Of a stretch of DNA of 64,000 nt, positions 1 to 15,500 are shown in pieces. Both the position numbers and the translations under genes were made by a program. Origin of the DNA: Acipenser ruthenus (Eukaryota > Chordata > Actinopteri > Acipenseriformes > Acipenseridae). The notes beneath the pieces were generated by a model. The model was given only the letters and a program-made list of their open reading frames with translations. It did not search any database and was not told where the DNA came from. Within the stretch, counting starts at the first letter, position 1, and every line of letters begins with the position of its first letter. The stretch covers positions 12,854,589-12,918,588 of the forward strand of contig NC_081217.1 in assembly GCF_902713425.1 (NCBI RefSeq). Direction: 5' to 3'.

Positions 1-3000
1 AGTTTAGGTTGTGAATATTATATCAGTTTAGGCTGTGAATATTATATCAGTTTAGGTTGTGAATATTATATCAGTTTAGGCTGTGAATATTATATCAGTT
101 TAGGTTGTGAATATTATATCAGTTTAGGATGTGAATATTATATCAGTTTAGGCTGTGAATATTATATCAGTTTAGGTTGTGAATATTATATCAGTTTAGG
201 CTGTGAATATTATATCAGTTTAGGCTGTGAATATTATATCATTTTAGGTTGTGAATATTACATCAGTTTTGGCTGTGAATATTATATCAGTTTATGCTGT
301 GAATATTATTATTACATCAGATTAGGCTGTGAATATTATATCAGTTTAGGTTGTGAATATTATATCAGTTTAGGCTGTGAATATTATTACATCAGTTTAG
401 GCTGTGAATATTATATCAGTTTAGGTTGTGAATATTATATCAGTTTAGGCTGTGAATATTATATCAGTTTAGGCTGTGAATATTATATCTGTTTATGCTG
501 TGAATATTATATCAGCTTAGGTTGTGAATATTATATCAGTTTAGGCTGTGAATATTATATCAGTTTAGGTTGTGAATATTATATCAGTTTAGGCTGTGAA
601 TATTATATCAGTTTAGGTTGTGAATATTATATCAGTTTAGAATGTGAATATTATATCAGTTTAAGGTTGTGAATATTACATCAGTTTTAGCTGTGAATAT
701 TATATCAGTTTAGGCTGTGAATATTATATCAGTTTAGGTTGTGAATATTATATCAGTTCAGGCTGTGAATATTATTATTACATCAGTTTAGGCTGTGAAT
801 ATTATATCAGTTTAGGCTGTGAATATTATTATTACATCAGTTTATGCTGTGAATATTATATCAGTTTAGGTTTTGAATATTATATCAGTTTAGGCTGTGA
901 ATATTATATCAGTTTATGGTGTGAATATTATATCAGTTTAGGCTGTGAATATTATATCAGTTTAGGTTGTGAATATTATATCAGTTTAGGCTGTGAATAT
1001 TATATCAGTTTAGGCTGTGAATATTATATCAGTTTAGGCTGTGAATATTATATCAGTTTAGGTTGTGAATATTATATCAGTTTAGGCTGTGAATATTATA
1101 TCAGTTTAGGTTGTGAATATTATATCAGTTTAGGATGTGAATATTATATCAGTTTAGGCTGTGAATATTATATCAGTTTAGGTTGTGAATATTATATCAG
1201 TTTAGGCTGTGAATATTATATCAGTTTAGGCTGTGAATATTATATCATTTTAGGTTGTGAATATTACATCAGTTTTGGCTGTGAATATTATATCAGTTTA
1301 TGCTGTGAATATTATTATTACATCAGATTAGGCTGTGAATATTATATCAGTTTAGGTTGTGAATATTATATCAGTTTAGGCTGTGAATATTATTACATCA
1401 GTTTAGGCTGTGAATATTATATCAGTTTAGGTTGTGAATATTATATCTGTTTATGCTGTGAATATTATATCAGCTTAGGTTGTGAATATTATATCAGTTT
1501 AGGCTGTGAATATTATATCAGTTTAGGTTGTGAATATTATATCAGTTTAGGCTGTGAATATTATATCAGTTTAGGTTGTGAATATTATATCAGTTTAGAA
1601 TGTGAATATTATATCAGTTTAAGGTTGTGAATATTACATCAGTTTTAGCTGTGAATATTATATCAGTTTAGGCTGTGAATATTATATCAGTTTAGGTTGT
1701 GAATATTATATCAGTTTAGGCTGTGAATATTATTATTACATCAGTTTAGGCTGTGAATATTATATCAGTTTAGGCTGTGAATATTATTATTACATCAGTT
1801 TATGCTGTGAATATTATATCAGTTTAGGTTTTGAATATTATATCAGTTTAGGCTGTGAATATTATATCAGTTTATGGTGTGAATATTATATCAGTTTAGG
1901 CTGTGAATATTATATCAGTTTAGGTTGTGAATATTATATCAGTTTAGGCTGTGAATATTATATCAGTTTAGGCTGTGAATATTATATCAGTTTAGGCTGT
2001 GAATATTATATCAGTTTAGGTTGTGAATATTATATCAGTTTAGGCTGTGAATATTACATCAGTTTAGGCTGTGAATATAATATCAGTTTAGGTTGTGAAT
2101 ATTACATCAGTTTAGGCTGTGAATATTATTATTACATCAGTTCAGGCTGTGAATATTATATCAGTTTAGGTTGTGAATATTATATCAGTTTAGGATGTGA
2201 ATATTATATCAGTTTAGGCTGTGAATATTATTACATCAGTTTAGGCTGTGAATATTATATCAGTTTAGGTTGTGAATATTACATCAGTTTAGGCTGTGAA
2301 TATTACATCAGTTTAGGATGTGAATGTTATATCAGTTTTAGCTGTGAATATTATATCAGTTTAGGCTGTGAATATTATATCAGTTTAGGTTGTGAATATT
2401 ATATCAGTTTAGGCTGTGAATATTATTATTACATCAGTTTAGGCTGTGAATATTATATCAGTTTAGGCTGTGAATATTATTATTACATCAGTTTAGGTTG
2501 TGAATATTATATCAGTTTAGGCTGTGAATATTATTTTTACATCAGTTTAGGCTGTGAATATTATATCAGTTTATGCTGTGAATATTATTATTACATCAGA
2601 TTAGGCTGTGAATATTATATCAGTTTAGGTTGTGAATATTATATCAGTTTAGGCTGTGAATATTATATCAGTTTAGGCTGTGAATATTATATCAGTTTAG
2701 GTTGTGAATATTATATCAGTTTAGAATGTGAATATTATATCAGTTTAAGGTTGTGAATATTACATCAGTTTTAGCTGTGAATATTATATCAGTTTAGGCT
2801 GTGAATATTATTATTACATCAGTTTAGGCTGTGAATATTACATCAGTTTAGGCTGTGAATATTATTATTACATCAGTTCAGGCTGTGAATATTATATCAG
2901 TTTAGGTTGTGAATATTATATCAGTTTAGGATGTGAATATTATATCAGTTTAGGCTGTGAATATTATATCAGTTTAGGTTGTGAATATTATATCAGTTTA

Positions 3001-6000
3001 GGCTGTGAATATTATTACATCAGTTTAGGCTGTGAATATTATATCAGTTTAGGTTGTGAATATTACATCAGTTTAGGCTGTGAATATTACATCAGTTTAG
3101 GATGTGAATGTTATATCAGTTTTAGCTGTGAATATTATATCAGTTTAGGCTGTGAATATTATATCAGTTTAGGTTGTGAATATTATATCAGTTTAGGCTG
3201 TGAATATTATTATTACATCAGTTTAGGCTGTGAATATTATATCAGTTTAGGCTGTGAATATTATTATTACATCAGTTTAGGTTGTGAATATTATATCAGT
3301 TTAGGCTGTGAATATTATTATTACATCAGTTTAGGCTGTGAATATTATATCAGTTTATGCTGTGAATATTATTATTACATCAGATTAGGCTGTGAATATT
3401 ATATCAGTTTAGGTTGTGAATATTATATCAGTTTAGGCTGTGAATATTATATCAGTTTAGGCTGTGAATATTATATCAGTTTAGGTTGTGAATATTATAT
3501 CAGTTTAGAATGTGAATATTATATCAGTTTAAGGTTGTGAATATTATATCAGTTTAGGCTGTGAATATTATATCAGTTTAGGTTGTGAATATTATATCAG
3601 TTTAGGCTGTGAATATTATATCAGTTTAGGTTGTGAATATTACATCAGTTTAGGCTGTGAATATTATTATTACATCAGTTTAGGATGTGAATATTATATC
3701 AGTTTAGGTTGTGAATATTATATCAGTTTAGGCTGTGAATATTATATCAGTTTAGGCTGTGAATATTATATCAGTTTAGGTTGTGAATATTATATCAGTT
3801 TAGGCTGTGAATATTATATCAGTTTAGGTTGTGAATATTACATCAGTTTAGGCTGTGAATATTATATCAGTTTAGGCTGTGAATATTATATCAGTTTAGG
3901 TTGTGAATATTATATCAGTTTAGGCTGTGAATATTACATCAGTTTAGGCTGTGAATATTATATCAGTTTAGGTTGTGAATATTATATCAGTTTAGGATGT
4001 GAATATTATATCAGTTTAGGTTGTGAATATTACATCAGTTTAGGCTGTGAATATTATTATTACATCAGTTCAGGCTGTGAATATTATATCAGTTTATGTT
4101 GTGAATATTATATCAGTTTAGGCTGTGAATATTATATCAGTTTATGGTGTGAATATTATATCAGTTTAGGCTGTGAATATTATATCAGTTTAGGTTGTGA
4201 ATATTATATCAGTTTAGGCTGTGAATATTATATCAGTTTAGGCTGTGAATATTATATCAGTTTAGGCTGTGAATATTATATCAGTTTAGGTTGTGAATAT
4301 TATATCAGTTTAGGCTGTGAATATTACATCAGTTTAGGCTGTGAATATTATATCAGTTTAGGCTGTGAATATAATATCAGTTTAGGTTGTGAATATTACA
4401 TCAGTTTAGGCTGTGAATATTATTATTACATCAGTTCAGGCTGTGAATATTATATCAGTTTAGGTTGTGAATATTATATCAGTTTAGGATGTGAATATTA
4501 TATCAGTTTAGGCTGTGAATATTATTACATCAGTTTAGGCTGTGAATATTATATCAGTTTAGGTTATGAATATTACATCAGTTTAGGCTGTGAATATTAC
4601 ATCAGTTTAGGATGTGAATGTTATATCAGTTTTAGCTGTGAATATTATATCAGTTTAGGCTGTGAATATTATATCAGTTTAGGTTGTGAATATTATATCA
4701 GTTTAGGCTGTGAATATTATTATTACATCAGTTTAGGCTGTGAATATTATATCAGTTTAGGCTGTGAATATTATTATTACATCAGTTTAGGTTGTGAATA
4801 TTATATCAGTTTAGGCTGTGAATATTATTATTACATCAGTTTAGGCTGTGAATATTATATCAGTTTATGCTGTGAATATTATTATTACATCAGATTAGGC
4901 TGTGAATATTATATCAGTTTAGGTTGTGAATATTATATCAGTTTAGGCTGTGAATATTATATCAGTTTAGGCTGTGAATATTATATCAGTTTAGGTTGTG
5001 AATATTATATCAGTTTAGAATGTGAATATTATATCAGTTTAAGGTTGTGAATATTACATCAGTTTTAGCTGTGAATATTATATCAGTTTAGGCTGTGAAT
5101 ATTATATCAGTTTAGGTTGTGAATATTATATCAGTTTAGGCTGTGAATATTATTATTACATCAGTTTAGGCTGTGAATATTATATCAGTTTAGGCTGTGA
5201 ATATTATTATTACATCAGTTTATGCTGTGAATATTATATCAGTTTAGGTTGTGAATATTATATCAGTTTAGACTGTGAATTTTATATCAGTTTAGGCTGT
5301 GAATATTATATCAGTTTATGGTGTGAATATTATATCAGTTTAGGCTGTGAATATTATATCAGTTTAGGTTGTGAATATTATATCAGTTTAGGCTGTGAAT
5401 ATTATATCAGTTTAGGCTGTGAATATTATATCAGTTTAGGCTGTGAATATTATATCAGTTTAGGTTGTGAATATTATATCAGTTTAGGCTGTGAATATTA
5501 CATCAGTTTAGGCTGTGAATATTATATCAGTTTAGGTTGTGAATATTATATCAGTTTAGGCTGTGAATATAATATCAGTTTAGGTTGTGAATATTACATC
5601 AGTTTAGGCTGTGAATATTATTATTACATCAGTTCAGGCTGTGAATATTATATCAGTTTAGGCTGTGAATATTATATCAGTTTAGGCTGTGAATATTATA
5701 TCAGTTTAGGCTGTGAATATTATATCAGTTTAGGTTGTGAATATTATATCAGTTTAGGTTGTGAATATTATATCAGTTTAGGCTGTGAATATTATATCAG
5801 TTTAGGTTGTGAATATTATATCAGTTTAGGCTGTGAATATTATATCAGTTTAGGCTGTGAATATTATATCAGTTTTAGCTGTGAATATTATATCAGTTTA
5901 GGCTGTGAATATTATATCAGTTTAGGTTGTGAATATTATATCAGTTTAGGCTGTGAATATTATTATTACATCAGTTTAGGCTGTGAATATTATATCAGTT

Positions 6001-9000
6001 TAGGCTGTGAATATTATTATTACATCAGTTTATGCTGTGAATATTATATCAGTTTAGGTTGTGAATATTATATCAGTTTAGACTGTGAATTTTATATCAG
6101 TTTAGGCTGTGAATATTATATCAGTTTATGGTGTGAATATTATATCAGTTTAGGCTGTGAATATTATATCAGTTTAGGCTGTGAATATTATATCAGTTTA
6201 GGCTGTGAATATTATATCAGTTTAGGCTGTGAATATTATATCAGTTTAGGTTGTGAATATTATATCAGTTTAGGCTGTGAATATTACATCAGTTTAGGCT
6301 GTGAATATTATATCAGTTTAGGTTGTGAATATTATATCAGTTTAGGCTGTGAATATAATATCAGTTTAGGTTGTGAATATTACATCAGTTTAGGCTGTGA
6401 ATATTATTATTACATCAGTTCAGGCTGTGAATATTATATCAGTTTAGGCTGTGAATATTATATCAGTTTAGGCTGTGAATATTATATCAGTTTAGGCTGT
6501 GAATATTATATCAGTTTAGGTTGTGAATATTATATCAGTTTAGGTTGTGAATATTATATCAGTTTAGGCTGTGAATATTATATCAGTTTAGGTTGTGAAT
6601 ATTATATCAGTTTAGGCTGTGAATATTATATCAGTTTAGGTTGTGAATATTACATCAGTTTAGGCTGTGAATATTATTATTACATCAGTTTAGGATGTGA
6701 ATATTATATCAGTTTAGGTTGTGAATATTATATCAGTTTAGGCTGTGAATATTATATCAGTTTAGGCTGTGAGTATTATATCAATTTAGGTTGTGAATAT
6801 TACATCAGTTTAGGATGTGAGTATTATATCAGTTTAGTTTGTGAATATTATATCAGTTTAGGCTGTGAATATTATATCAGTTTAGGCTGTGAATATTATA
6901 TCAGTTTAGGTTGTGAATATTATATCAGTTTAGGCTGTGAATATTATATCAGTTTAGGTTGTGAATATTACATCAGTTTAGGCTGTGAATATTATATCAG
7001 TTTATGCTGTGAATATTATATCAGTTTAGGTTGTGAATATTATATCAGTTTAGGCTGTGAATATTACATCAGTTTAGGCTGTGAATATTATTATTACATC
7101 AGTTTAGGATGTGAATATTATATCAGTTTAGGTTGTGAATATTATATCAGTTTAGGCTGTGAATATTATATCAGTTTAGGCTGTGAGTATTATATCAATT
7201 TAGGTTGTGAATATTACATCAGTTTAGGATGTGAGTATTATATCAGTTTAGTTTGTGAATATTATATCAGTTTAGGCTGTGAATATTATATCAGTTTAGG
7301 CTGTGAATATTATATCAGTTTAGGTTGTGAATATTATATCAGTTTAGGCTGTGAATATTATATCAGTTTAGGTTGTGAATATTACATCAGTTTAGGCTGT
7401 GAATATTATATCAGTTTAGGCTGTGAATATTATATCAGTTTAGGTTGTGAATATTATATCAGTTTAGGTTGTGAATATTATATCAGTTTAGGCTGTGAAT
7501 ATTATATCAGTTTAGGTTGTGAATATTATATCAGTTTAGGTTGTGAATATTATATCAGTTTAGGATGTGAATATTATATCAGTTTAGGTTGTGAATATTA
7601 CATCAGTTTAGGCTGTGAATATTATTATTACATCAGTTCAGGCTGTGAATATTATATCAGTTTATGTTGTGAATATTATATCAGTTTAGGATGTGAATAT
7701 TATATCAGTTTAGGCTGTGAATATTATATCAGTTTAGGTTGTGAATATTACATCAGTTTAGGCTGTGAATATTATTATTACATCAGTTTAGGATGTGAAT
7801 ATTATATCAGTTTAGGATGTGAATATTATATCAGTTTAGGTTGTGAATATTATTATTACATCAGTTTAGGCTGTGAATATTATAGCAGTTTATGCTGTGA
7901 ATATTATATCAGTTTAGGTTGTGAATATTATATCAGTTTAGGCTGTGAATATTACATCAGTTTAGGCTGTGAATATTATATCAGTTTAGGTTGTGAATAT
8001 TACATCAGTTTATGCTGTGAATATTATTATTACATCAGTTTAGGCTGTGAATATTATATCAGTTTAGGTTGTGAATATTATATCAGTTTAGGCTGTGAAT
8101 ATTATATCAGTTTAGGCTGTGAATATTATATCAATTTAGGTTGTGAATATTACATCAGTTTAGGATGTGAATATTACATCAGTTTAGGCTGTGAATATTA
8201 TATCAGTTTAGGCTGTGAATATTATTATTACATCAGTTTAGGCTGTGAATATTATAGCAGTTTAGGTTGTGAATATTATATCAGTTTAGGCTGTGAATAT
8301 TATATCAGTTTAGGCTGTGAATATTATTATTACATCAGATTAGGCTGTGAATATTATATCAGTTAAGGTTGTGAATATTATATCAGTTTAGGCTGTGAAT
8401 ATTATATCAGTTTAGGCTGTGAATATTATATCAGTTTAGGCTGTGAATATTATATCAGTTTATGCTGTGAATATTATATCAGTTTAGGTTGTGAATATTA
8501 TATCAGTTTAGGCTGTGAATATTATATCAGTTTAGGCTGTGAATATTATATCAGTTTAGGTTGTGAATATTATATCAGTTTAGGTTGTGAATATTATATC
8601 AGTTTAGACTGTGAATATTATATCAGTTTAGGTTGTGAATATTATATCAGTTTAGGCTGTGAATATTATATCAGTTTAGGTTGTGAATATTACATCAGTT
8701 TAGGCTGTGAATATTATTATTACATCAGTTCAGGCTGTGAATATTATATCAGTTTATGTTGTGAATATTATTATTACATCAGTTCAGGCTGTGAATATTA
8801 TATCAGTTTATGTTGTGAATATTATATCAGTTTAGGATGTGAATATTATATCAGTTTAGGCTGTGAATATTATATCAGTTTAGGTTGTAAATATTACATC
8901 AGTTTAGGCTGTGAATATTATTATTACATCAGTTTAGGATGTGAATATTATATCAGTTTAGGTTGTGAATATTATATCAGTTTAGGCTGTGAATATTATA

Positions 9001-12000
9001 TCAGTTTAGGCTGTGAGTATTATATCAATTTAGGTTGTGAATATTACATCAGTTTAGGATGTGAATATTATATCAGTTTAGGTTGTGAATATTATATCAG
9101 TTTAGGCGGTGAATATTATATCAGTTTAGGTTGTGAATATTATATCAGTTTAGGATGTGAATATTATATCAGTTTAGGCTGTGAATATTATTATTACATC
9201 AGTTTAGGATGTGAATATTATATCAGTTTAGGTTGTGAATATTATATCAGTTTAGGCTGTGAATATTATATCAGTTTAGGCTGTGAGTATTATATCAATT
9301 TAGGTTGTGAATATTACATCAGTTTAGGATGTGAATATTATATCAGTTTAGGTTGTGAATATTACATCAGTTTAGGCTGTGAATATTATTATTACATCAG
9401 TTTAGGATGTGAATATTATATCAGTTTAGGTTGTGAATATTATATCAGTTTAGGCTGTGAATATTATATCAGTTTAGGCTGTGAGTATTATATCAATTTA
9501 GGTTGTGAATATTACATCAGTTTAGGATGTGAATATTATATCAGTTTAGGTTGTGAATATTATATCAGTTTAGGCAGTGAATATTATATCAGTTTAGGTT
9601 GTGAATATTATATCAGTTTAGGCTGTGAATATTATATCAGTTTAGGTTGTGAATATTACATCAGTTTATGCTGTGAATATTATTATTACATCAGTTTAGG
9701 CTGTGAATATTATATCAGTTTAGGTTGTGAATATTATATCAGTTTAGGCTGTGAATATTATATCAGTTTAGGCTGTGAATATTATTATTACATCAGTTTA
9801 GGCTGTGAATATTATATCAGTTTAGGCTGTGAATATTATTATTACATCAGTTTAGGCTGTGAATATTATATCAGTTTAGGTTGTGAATATTATATCAGTT
9901 TATGCTGTGAATATTATATCAGTTTATGCTGTGAATATTATTATTATTACATCAGTTTAGGCTGTGAATATTATATCAGTTTATGCTGTGAATATTATTA
10001 TTACATCAGTTTAGGATGTGAATATTATATCAGTTTAGGTTGTGAATATTATATCAGTTTAGGCTGTGAATATTATATCAGTTTAGGCTGTGAATATTAT
10101 ATCAGTTTAGGTTGTGAATATTATATCAGTTTAGAATGTGAATATTATATCAGTTTATGTTGTGAATATTACATCAGTTTTAGCTGTGAATATTATATCA
10201 GTTTAGGCTGTAAATATTATATCAGTTTAGGTTGTGAATATTATATCAATTTAGGCTGTGAATATTATTATTACATCAGTTTAGGCTGTGAATATTATAT
10301 CAGTTTATGCTGTGAATATTATTATTACATCAGTTTAGGCTGTGAATATTATATCAGTTTAGGCTGTGAATATTATTATTACATCAGTTTATGCTGTGAA
10401 TATTATATCAGTTTAGGTTGTGAATATTATATCAGTTTAGACTGTGAATATTATATCAGTTTAGGTTGTGAATATTACATCAGTTTAGGCTGTGAATATT
10501 ATTATTACATCAGTTCAGGCTGTGAATATTATATCAGTTTATGTTGTGAATATTATTATTACATCAGTTCAGGCTGTGAATATTATATCAGTTTATGTTG
10601 TGAATATTATATCAGTTTAGGATGTGAATATTATATCAGTTTAGGCTGTGAATTTTATATCAGTTTAGGTTGTAAATATTACATCAGTTTAGGCTGTGAA
10701 TATTATTATTACATCAGTTTAGGATGTGAATATTATATCAGTTTAGGTTGTGAATATTATATCACTTTAGGCTGTGAATATTATATCAGTTTAGGCTGTG
10801 AGTATTATATCAATTTAGGTTGTGAATATTATATCAGTTTTGGATGTGAATATTATATCAGTTTAGGCTGTGAATATTATTATTACATCAGTTTAGGATG
10901 TGAATATTATATCAGTTTAGGTTGTGAATATTATATCAGTTTAGGCTGTGAATATTATATCAGTTTAGGCTGTGAGTATTATATCAATTTAGGTTGTGAA
11001 TATTACATCAGTTTAGGATGTGAATATTATATCAGTTTAGGTTGTGAATATTACATCAGTTTAGGCTGTCAATATTATTATTACATCAGTTTAGGATGTG
11101 AATATTATATCAGTTTAGGTTGTGAATATTATATCAGTTTAGGCTGTGAATATTATATCAGTTTAGGCTGTGAGTATTATATCAATTTAGGTTGTGAATA
11201 TTACATCAGTTTAGGATGTGAATATTATATCAGTTTAGGTTGTGAATATTATATCAGTTTAGGCGGTGAATATTATATCAGTTTAGGTTGTGAATATTAT
11301 ATCAGTTTAGGATGTGAATATTATATCAGTTTAGGCTGTGAATATTATATCAGTTTAGGTTGTGAATATTACATCAGTTTATGCTGTGAATATTATTATT
11401 ACATCAGTTTAGGCTGTGAATATTATATCAGTTTAGGCTGTGAATATTATAATTACATCAGTTTAGGCTGTGAATATTATATCAGTTTAGGCTGTGAATA
11501 TTATTATTACATCAGTTTAGGCTGTGAATATTATATCAGTTTAGGTTGTGAATATTATATCAGTTTATGCTGTGAATATTATATCAGTTTATGCTGTGAA
11601 TATTATATCAGTTTAGGCTGTGAATATTATTATTATTACATCAGTTTAGGCTGTGAATATTATATCAGTTTATGCTGTGAATATTATTATTACATCAGTT
11701 TATGCTGTGAATATTATATCAGTTTAGGTTGTGAATATTATATCAGTTTAGGCTGTGAGTATTATATCAATTTAGGTTGTGAATATTACATCAGTTTAGG
11801 ATGTGAATATTATATCAGTTTAGGTTGTGAATATTACATCAGTTTAGGCTGTGAATATTATTATTACATCAGTTTAGGATGTGAATATTATATCAGTTTA
11901 GGTTGTGAATATTATATCAGTTTAGGCTGTGAATATTATATCAGTTTAGGCTGTGAGTATTATATCAATTTAGGTTGTGAATATTACATCAGTTTAGGAT

Positions 12001-15000
12001 GTGAATATTATATCAGTTTAGGTTGTGAATATTATATCAGTTTAGGTGGTGAATATTATATCAGTTTAGGTTGTGAATATTATATCAGTTTAGGATGTGA
12101 ATATTATATCAGTTTAGGCTGTGAATATTATATCAGTTTAGGTTGTGAATATTACATCAGTTTATGCTGTGAATATTATTATTACATCAGTTTAGGTTGT
12201 GAATATTACATCAGTTTATGCTGTGAATATTATTATTACATCAGTTTAGGCTGTGAATATTATATCAGTTTAGGCTGTGAATATTATAATTACATCAGTT
12301 TAGGCTGTGAATATTATATCAGTTTAGGCTGTGAATATTATTATTACATCAGTTTAGGCTGTGAATATTATATCAGTTTAGGTTGTGAATATTATATCAG
12401 TTTATGCTGTGAATATTATATCAGTTTATGCTGTGAATATTATATCAGTTTAGGCTGTGAATATTATTATTATTACATCAGTTTAGGCTGTGAATATTAT
12501 ATCAGTTTATGCTGTGAATATTATTATTACATCAGTTTATGCTGTGAATATTATATCAGTTTAGGTTGTGAATATTATATCAGTTTAGGCTGTGAGTATT
12601 ATATCAATTTAGGTTGTGAATATTACATCAGTTTAGGATGTGAATATTATATCAGTTTAGGTTGTGAATATTACATCAGTTTAGGCTGTGAATATTATTA
12701 TTACATCAGTTTAGGATGTGAATATTATATCAGTTTAGGTTGTGAATATTATATCAGTTTAGGCTGTGAATATTATATCAGTTTAGGCTGTGAGTATTAT
12801 ATCAATTTAGGTTGTGAATATTACATCAGTTTAGGATGTGAATATTATATCAGTTTAGGTTGTGAATATTATATCAGTTTAGGTGGTGAATATTATATCA
12901 GTTTAGGTTGTGAATATTATATCAGTTTAGGATGTGAATATTATATCAGTTTAGGCTGTGAATATTATATCAGTTTAGGTTGTGAATATTACATCAGTTT
13001 ATGCTGTGAATATTATTATTACATCAGTTTAGGCTGTGAATATTATATCAGTTTAGGTTGTGAATATTATATCAGTTTAGGCTGTGAATATTATATCAGT
13101 TTATGCTGTGAATATTATTATTACATCAGTTTAGGCTGTGAATATTATATCAGTTTAGGCTGTGAATATTATTATTACATCAGTTTAGGCTGTGAATATT
13201 ATATCAGTTTATGCTATGAATATTATATCAGTTTAGGCTGTGAATATTATTATTATTACATCAGTTTAGGCTGTGAATATTATATCAGTTTATGCTGTGA
13301 ATATTATTATTACATCAGTTTATGCTGTGAATATTATATCAATTTAGGCTGTGAATATTATATCAGTTTAGGCTGTGAATATTATATCAGTTTATGCTGT
13401 GAATATTATATCAGTTTAGGTTGTGAATATTATATCAGTTTAGGCTGTGAATATTATATCAGTTTAGGCTGTGAATATTATATCAGTTTAGGTTGTGAAT
13501 ATTATATCAGTTTAGGCTGTGGATATTATATCAGTTTATGCTGTGAATATTATATCACTTTAGGTTGTGAATATTATATCAGTTTAGGCTGTGAATATTA
13601 TATCAGTTTAGGCTGTGAATATTATATCAGTTTAGTTTGTGAATATTATATCAGTTTAGGCTATGAATATTATATCAGTTTAGGTTGTGAATATTACATC
13701 AGTTTAGGCTGTGAATATTATATCAGTTTAGGTTGTGAATATTATATCAGTTTAGGCTGTGAATATTATATCAGTTTAGGTTGTGAATATTATATCAGTT
13801 TAGGCTGTGAATATTATATCAGTTTAGGCTGTGAATATTATATCAGTTTAGGTTGTGAATATTATTATTACATCAGTTTAGGCTGTGAATATTATATCAG
13901 TTTAGGCTTTGAGTATTATATCAATTTAGGTTGTGAATATTACATCAGTTTAGGATGTGAATATTATATCAGTTTAGGTTGTGAATATTATATCAGTTTA
14001 GGCTGTGAATATTATATCAGTTTAGGTTGTGAATATTATATCAGTTTAGGATGTGAATATTATATCAGTTTAGGCTGTGAATATTATATCAGTTTAGGTT
14101 GTGAATATTACATCAGTTTATGCTGTGAATATTATTATTACATCAGTTTAGGCTGTGAATATTATATCAGTTTAGGCTGTGAATATTATTATTACATCAG
14201 TTTATGCTGTGAATATTATATCAGTTTAGGTTGTGAATATTATATCAGTTTAGGCTGTGATTATTATATCAGTTTATGCTGTGAATATTATATCAGTTTA
14301 GGTTGTGAATATTATATCAGTTTAGGCTTTGAATATTATATCAGTTTAGGTTGTGAATATTATATCAGTTTATGCTGTGAATATTATATCAGTTTATGCT
14401 GTGAATATTATATCACTTTAGGTTGTGAATATTATATCAGTTTATGCTGTGAATATTATATCAGTTTAGGCTGTGAATATTATATCAGTTTATGCTGTGA
14501 ATATTATATCAGTTTATGCTGTGAATATTTTATCACTTTAGGTTGTGAATATTATATCAGTTTAGGCTGTGAATATTATATCAGTTTAGGCTGTGAATAT
14601 TATATCAGTTTAGGCTGTGAATATTATATCAGTTTATGCTGTGAATATTATATCAGTTTAGGTTGTGAATATTATATCAGTTTAGGCTGTGAATATTATA
14701 TCAGTTTAGGCTTTGAATATTATATCAGTTTAGGTTGTGAATATTATATCAGTTTATGCTGTGAATATTATATCAGTTTATGCTGTGAATATTATATCAC
14801 TTTAGGTTGTGAATATTATATCAGTTTAGGCTGTGAATATTATATCAGTTTAGGCTGTGAATATTATATCAGTTTATGCTGTGAATATTATATCAGTTTA
14901 TGCTGTGAATATTATATCACTTTAGGTTGTGAATTTTATATCAGTTTAGGCTGTGAATATTATATCAGTTTAGGCTGTGAATATTATATCAGTTTAGGTT

Positions 15001-15344
15001 GTGAATATTATATCAGTTTAGGCTATGAATATTATATCAGTTTAGGTTGTGAATATTACATCAGTTTAGGCTGTGAATATTATATCAGTTTAGGTTGTGA
15101 ATATTATATCAGTTTAGGCTGTGAATATTATATCAGTTTAGGATGTGAATATTATATCAGTTTAGGCTGTGAATATTATATCAGTTTAGGTTGTGAATAT
15201 TACATCAGTTTATGCTGTGAATATTATTATTACATCAGTTTAGGCTGTGAATATTATATCAGTTTAGGTTGTGAATATTATATCAGTTTAGGTTGTGAAT
15301 ATTATTATTACATCAGTTTAGGTTGTGAATATTATATCAGTTGA
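1..15344. repeat. Giant 24-bp AT-rich satellite array (about 600 units)
   Basis: The whole stretch is built from a 24-bp unit whose recognisable parts are TCAGTTTAGG, CTGTGAATAT and TATA. Units differ mainly at GGCTGT/GGTTGT/GGATGT and TTAGG/TTATG. Length variants of 27, 30 and 33 bp arise from extra ATT triplets; one rare 25-bp variant carries TTTAAGG. The unit is about 29% GC, with more G than C on the + strand. Rare variants recur in the same order at spacings of about 0.78-1.0 kb, which shows higher-order repeats. The array starts before the window and ends at 15344 in unrelated sequence. One + strand frame reads SLGCEYYI per unit and is open over long distances but has no start codon. 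No gene is supported; this is satellite DNA. Confidence 0.97.
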
Positions 15345-15500
15345 TAGACACTGTAACTTGTTATACATAAATATTCATCATACATAGGGCTTTCTGTAGT
15401 GTCGTCACAGCTGAGTCCCAAGACCAAACTTTGGGTTCCGTGAATAGGCCATCAATACCCAGGTGAAATTGGGTGTAAAAATTATCATTTCATGTTGAGT

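Noticed and set aside
1-15344. CRISPR-like array
   Set aside because: Units are contiguous with no unique spacers, and the context is a vertebrate-type genome.
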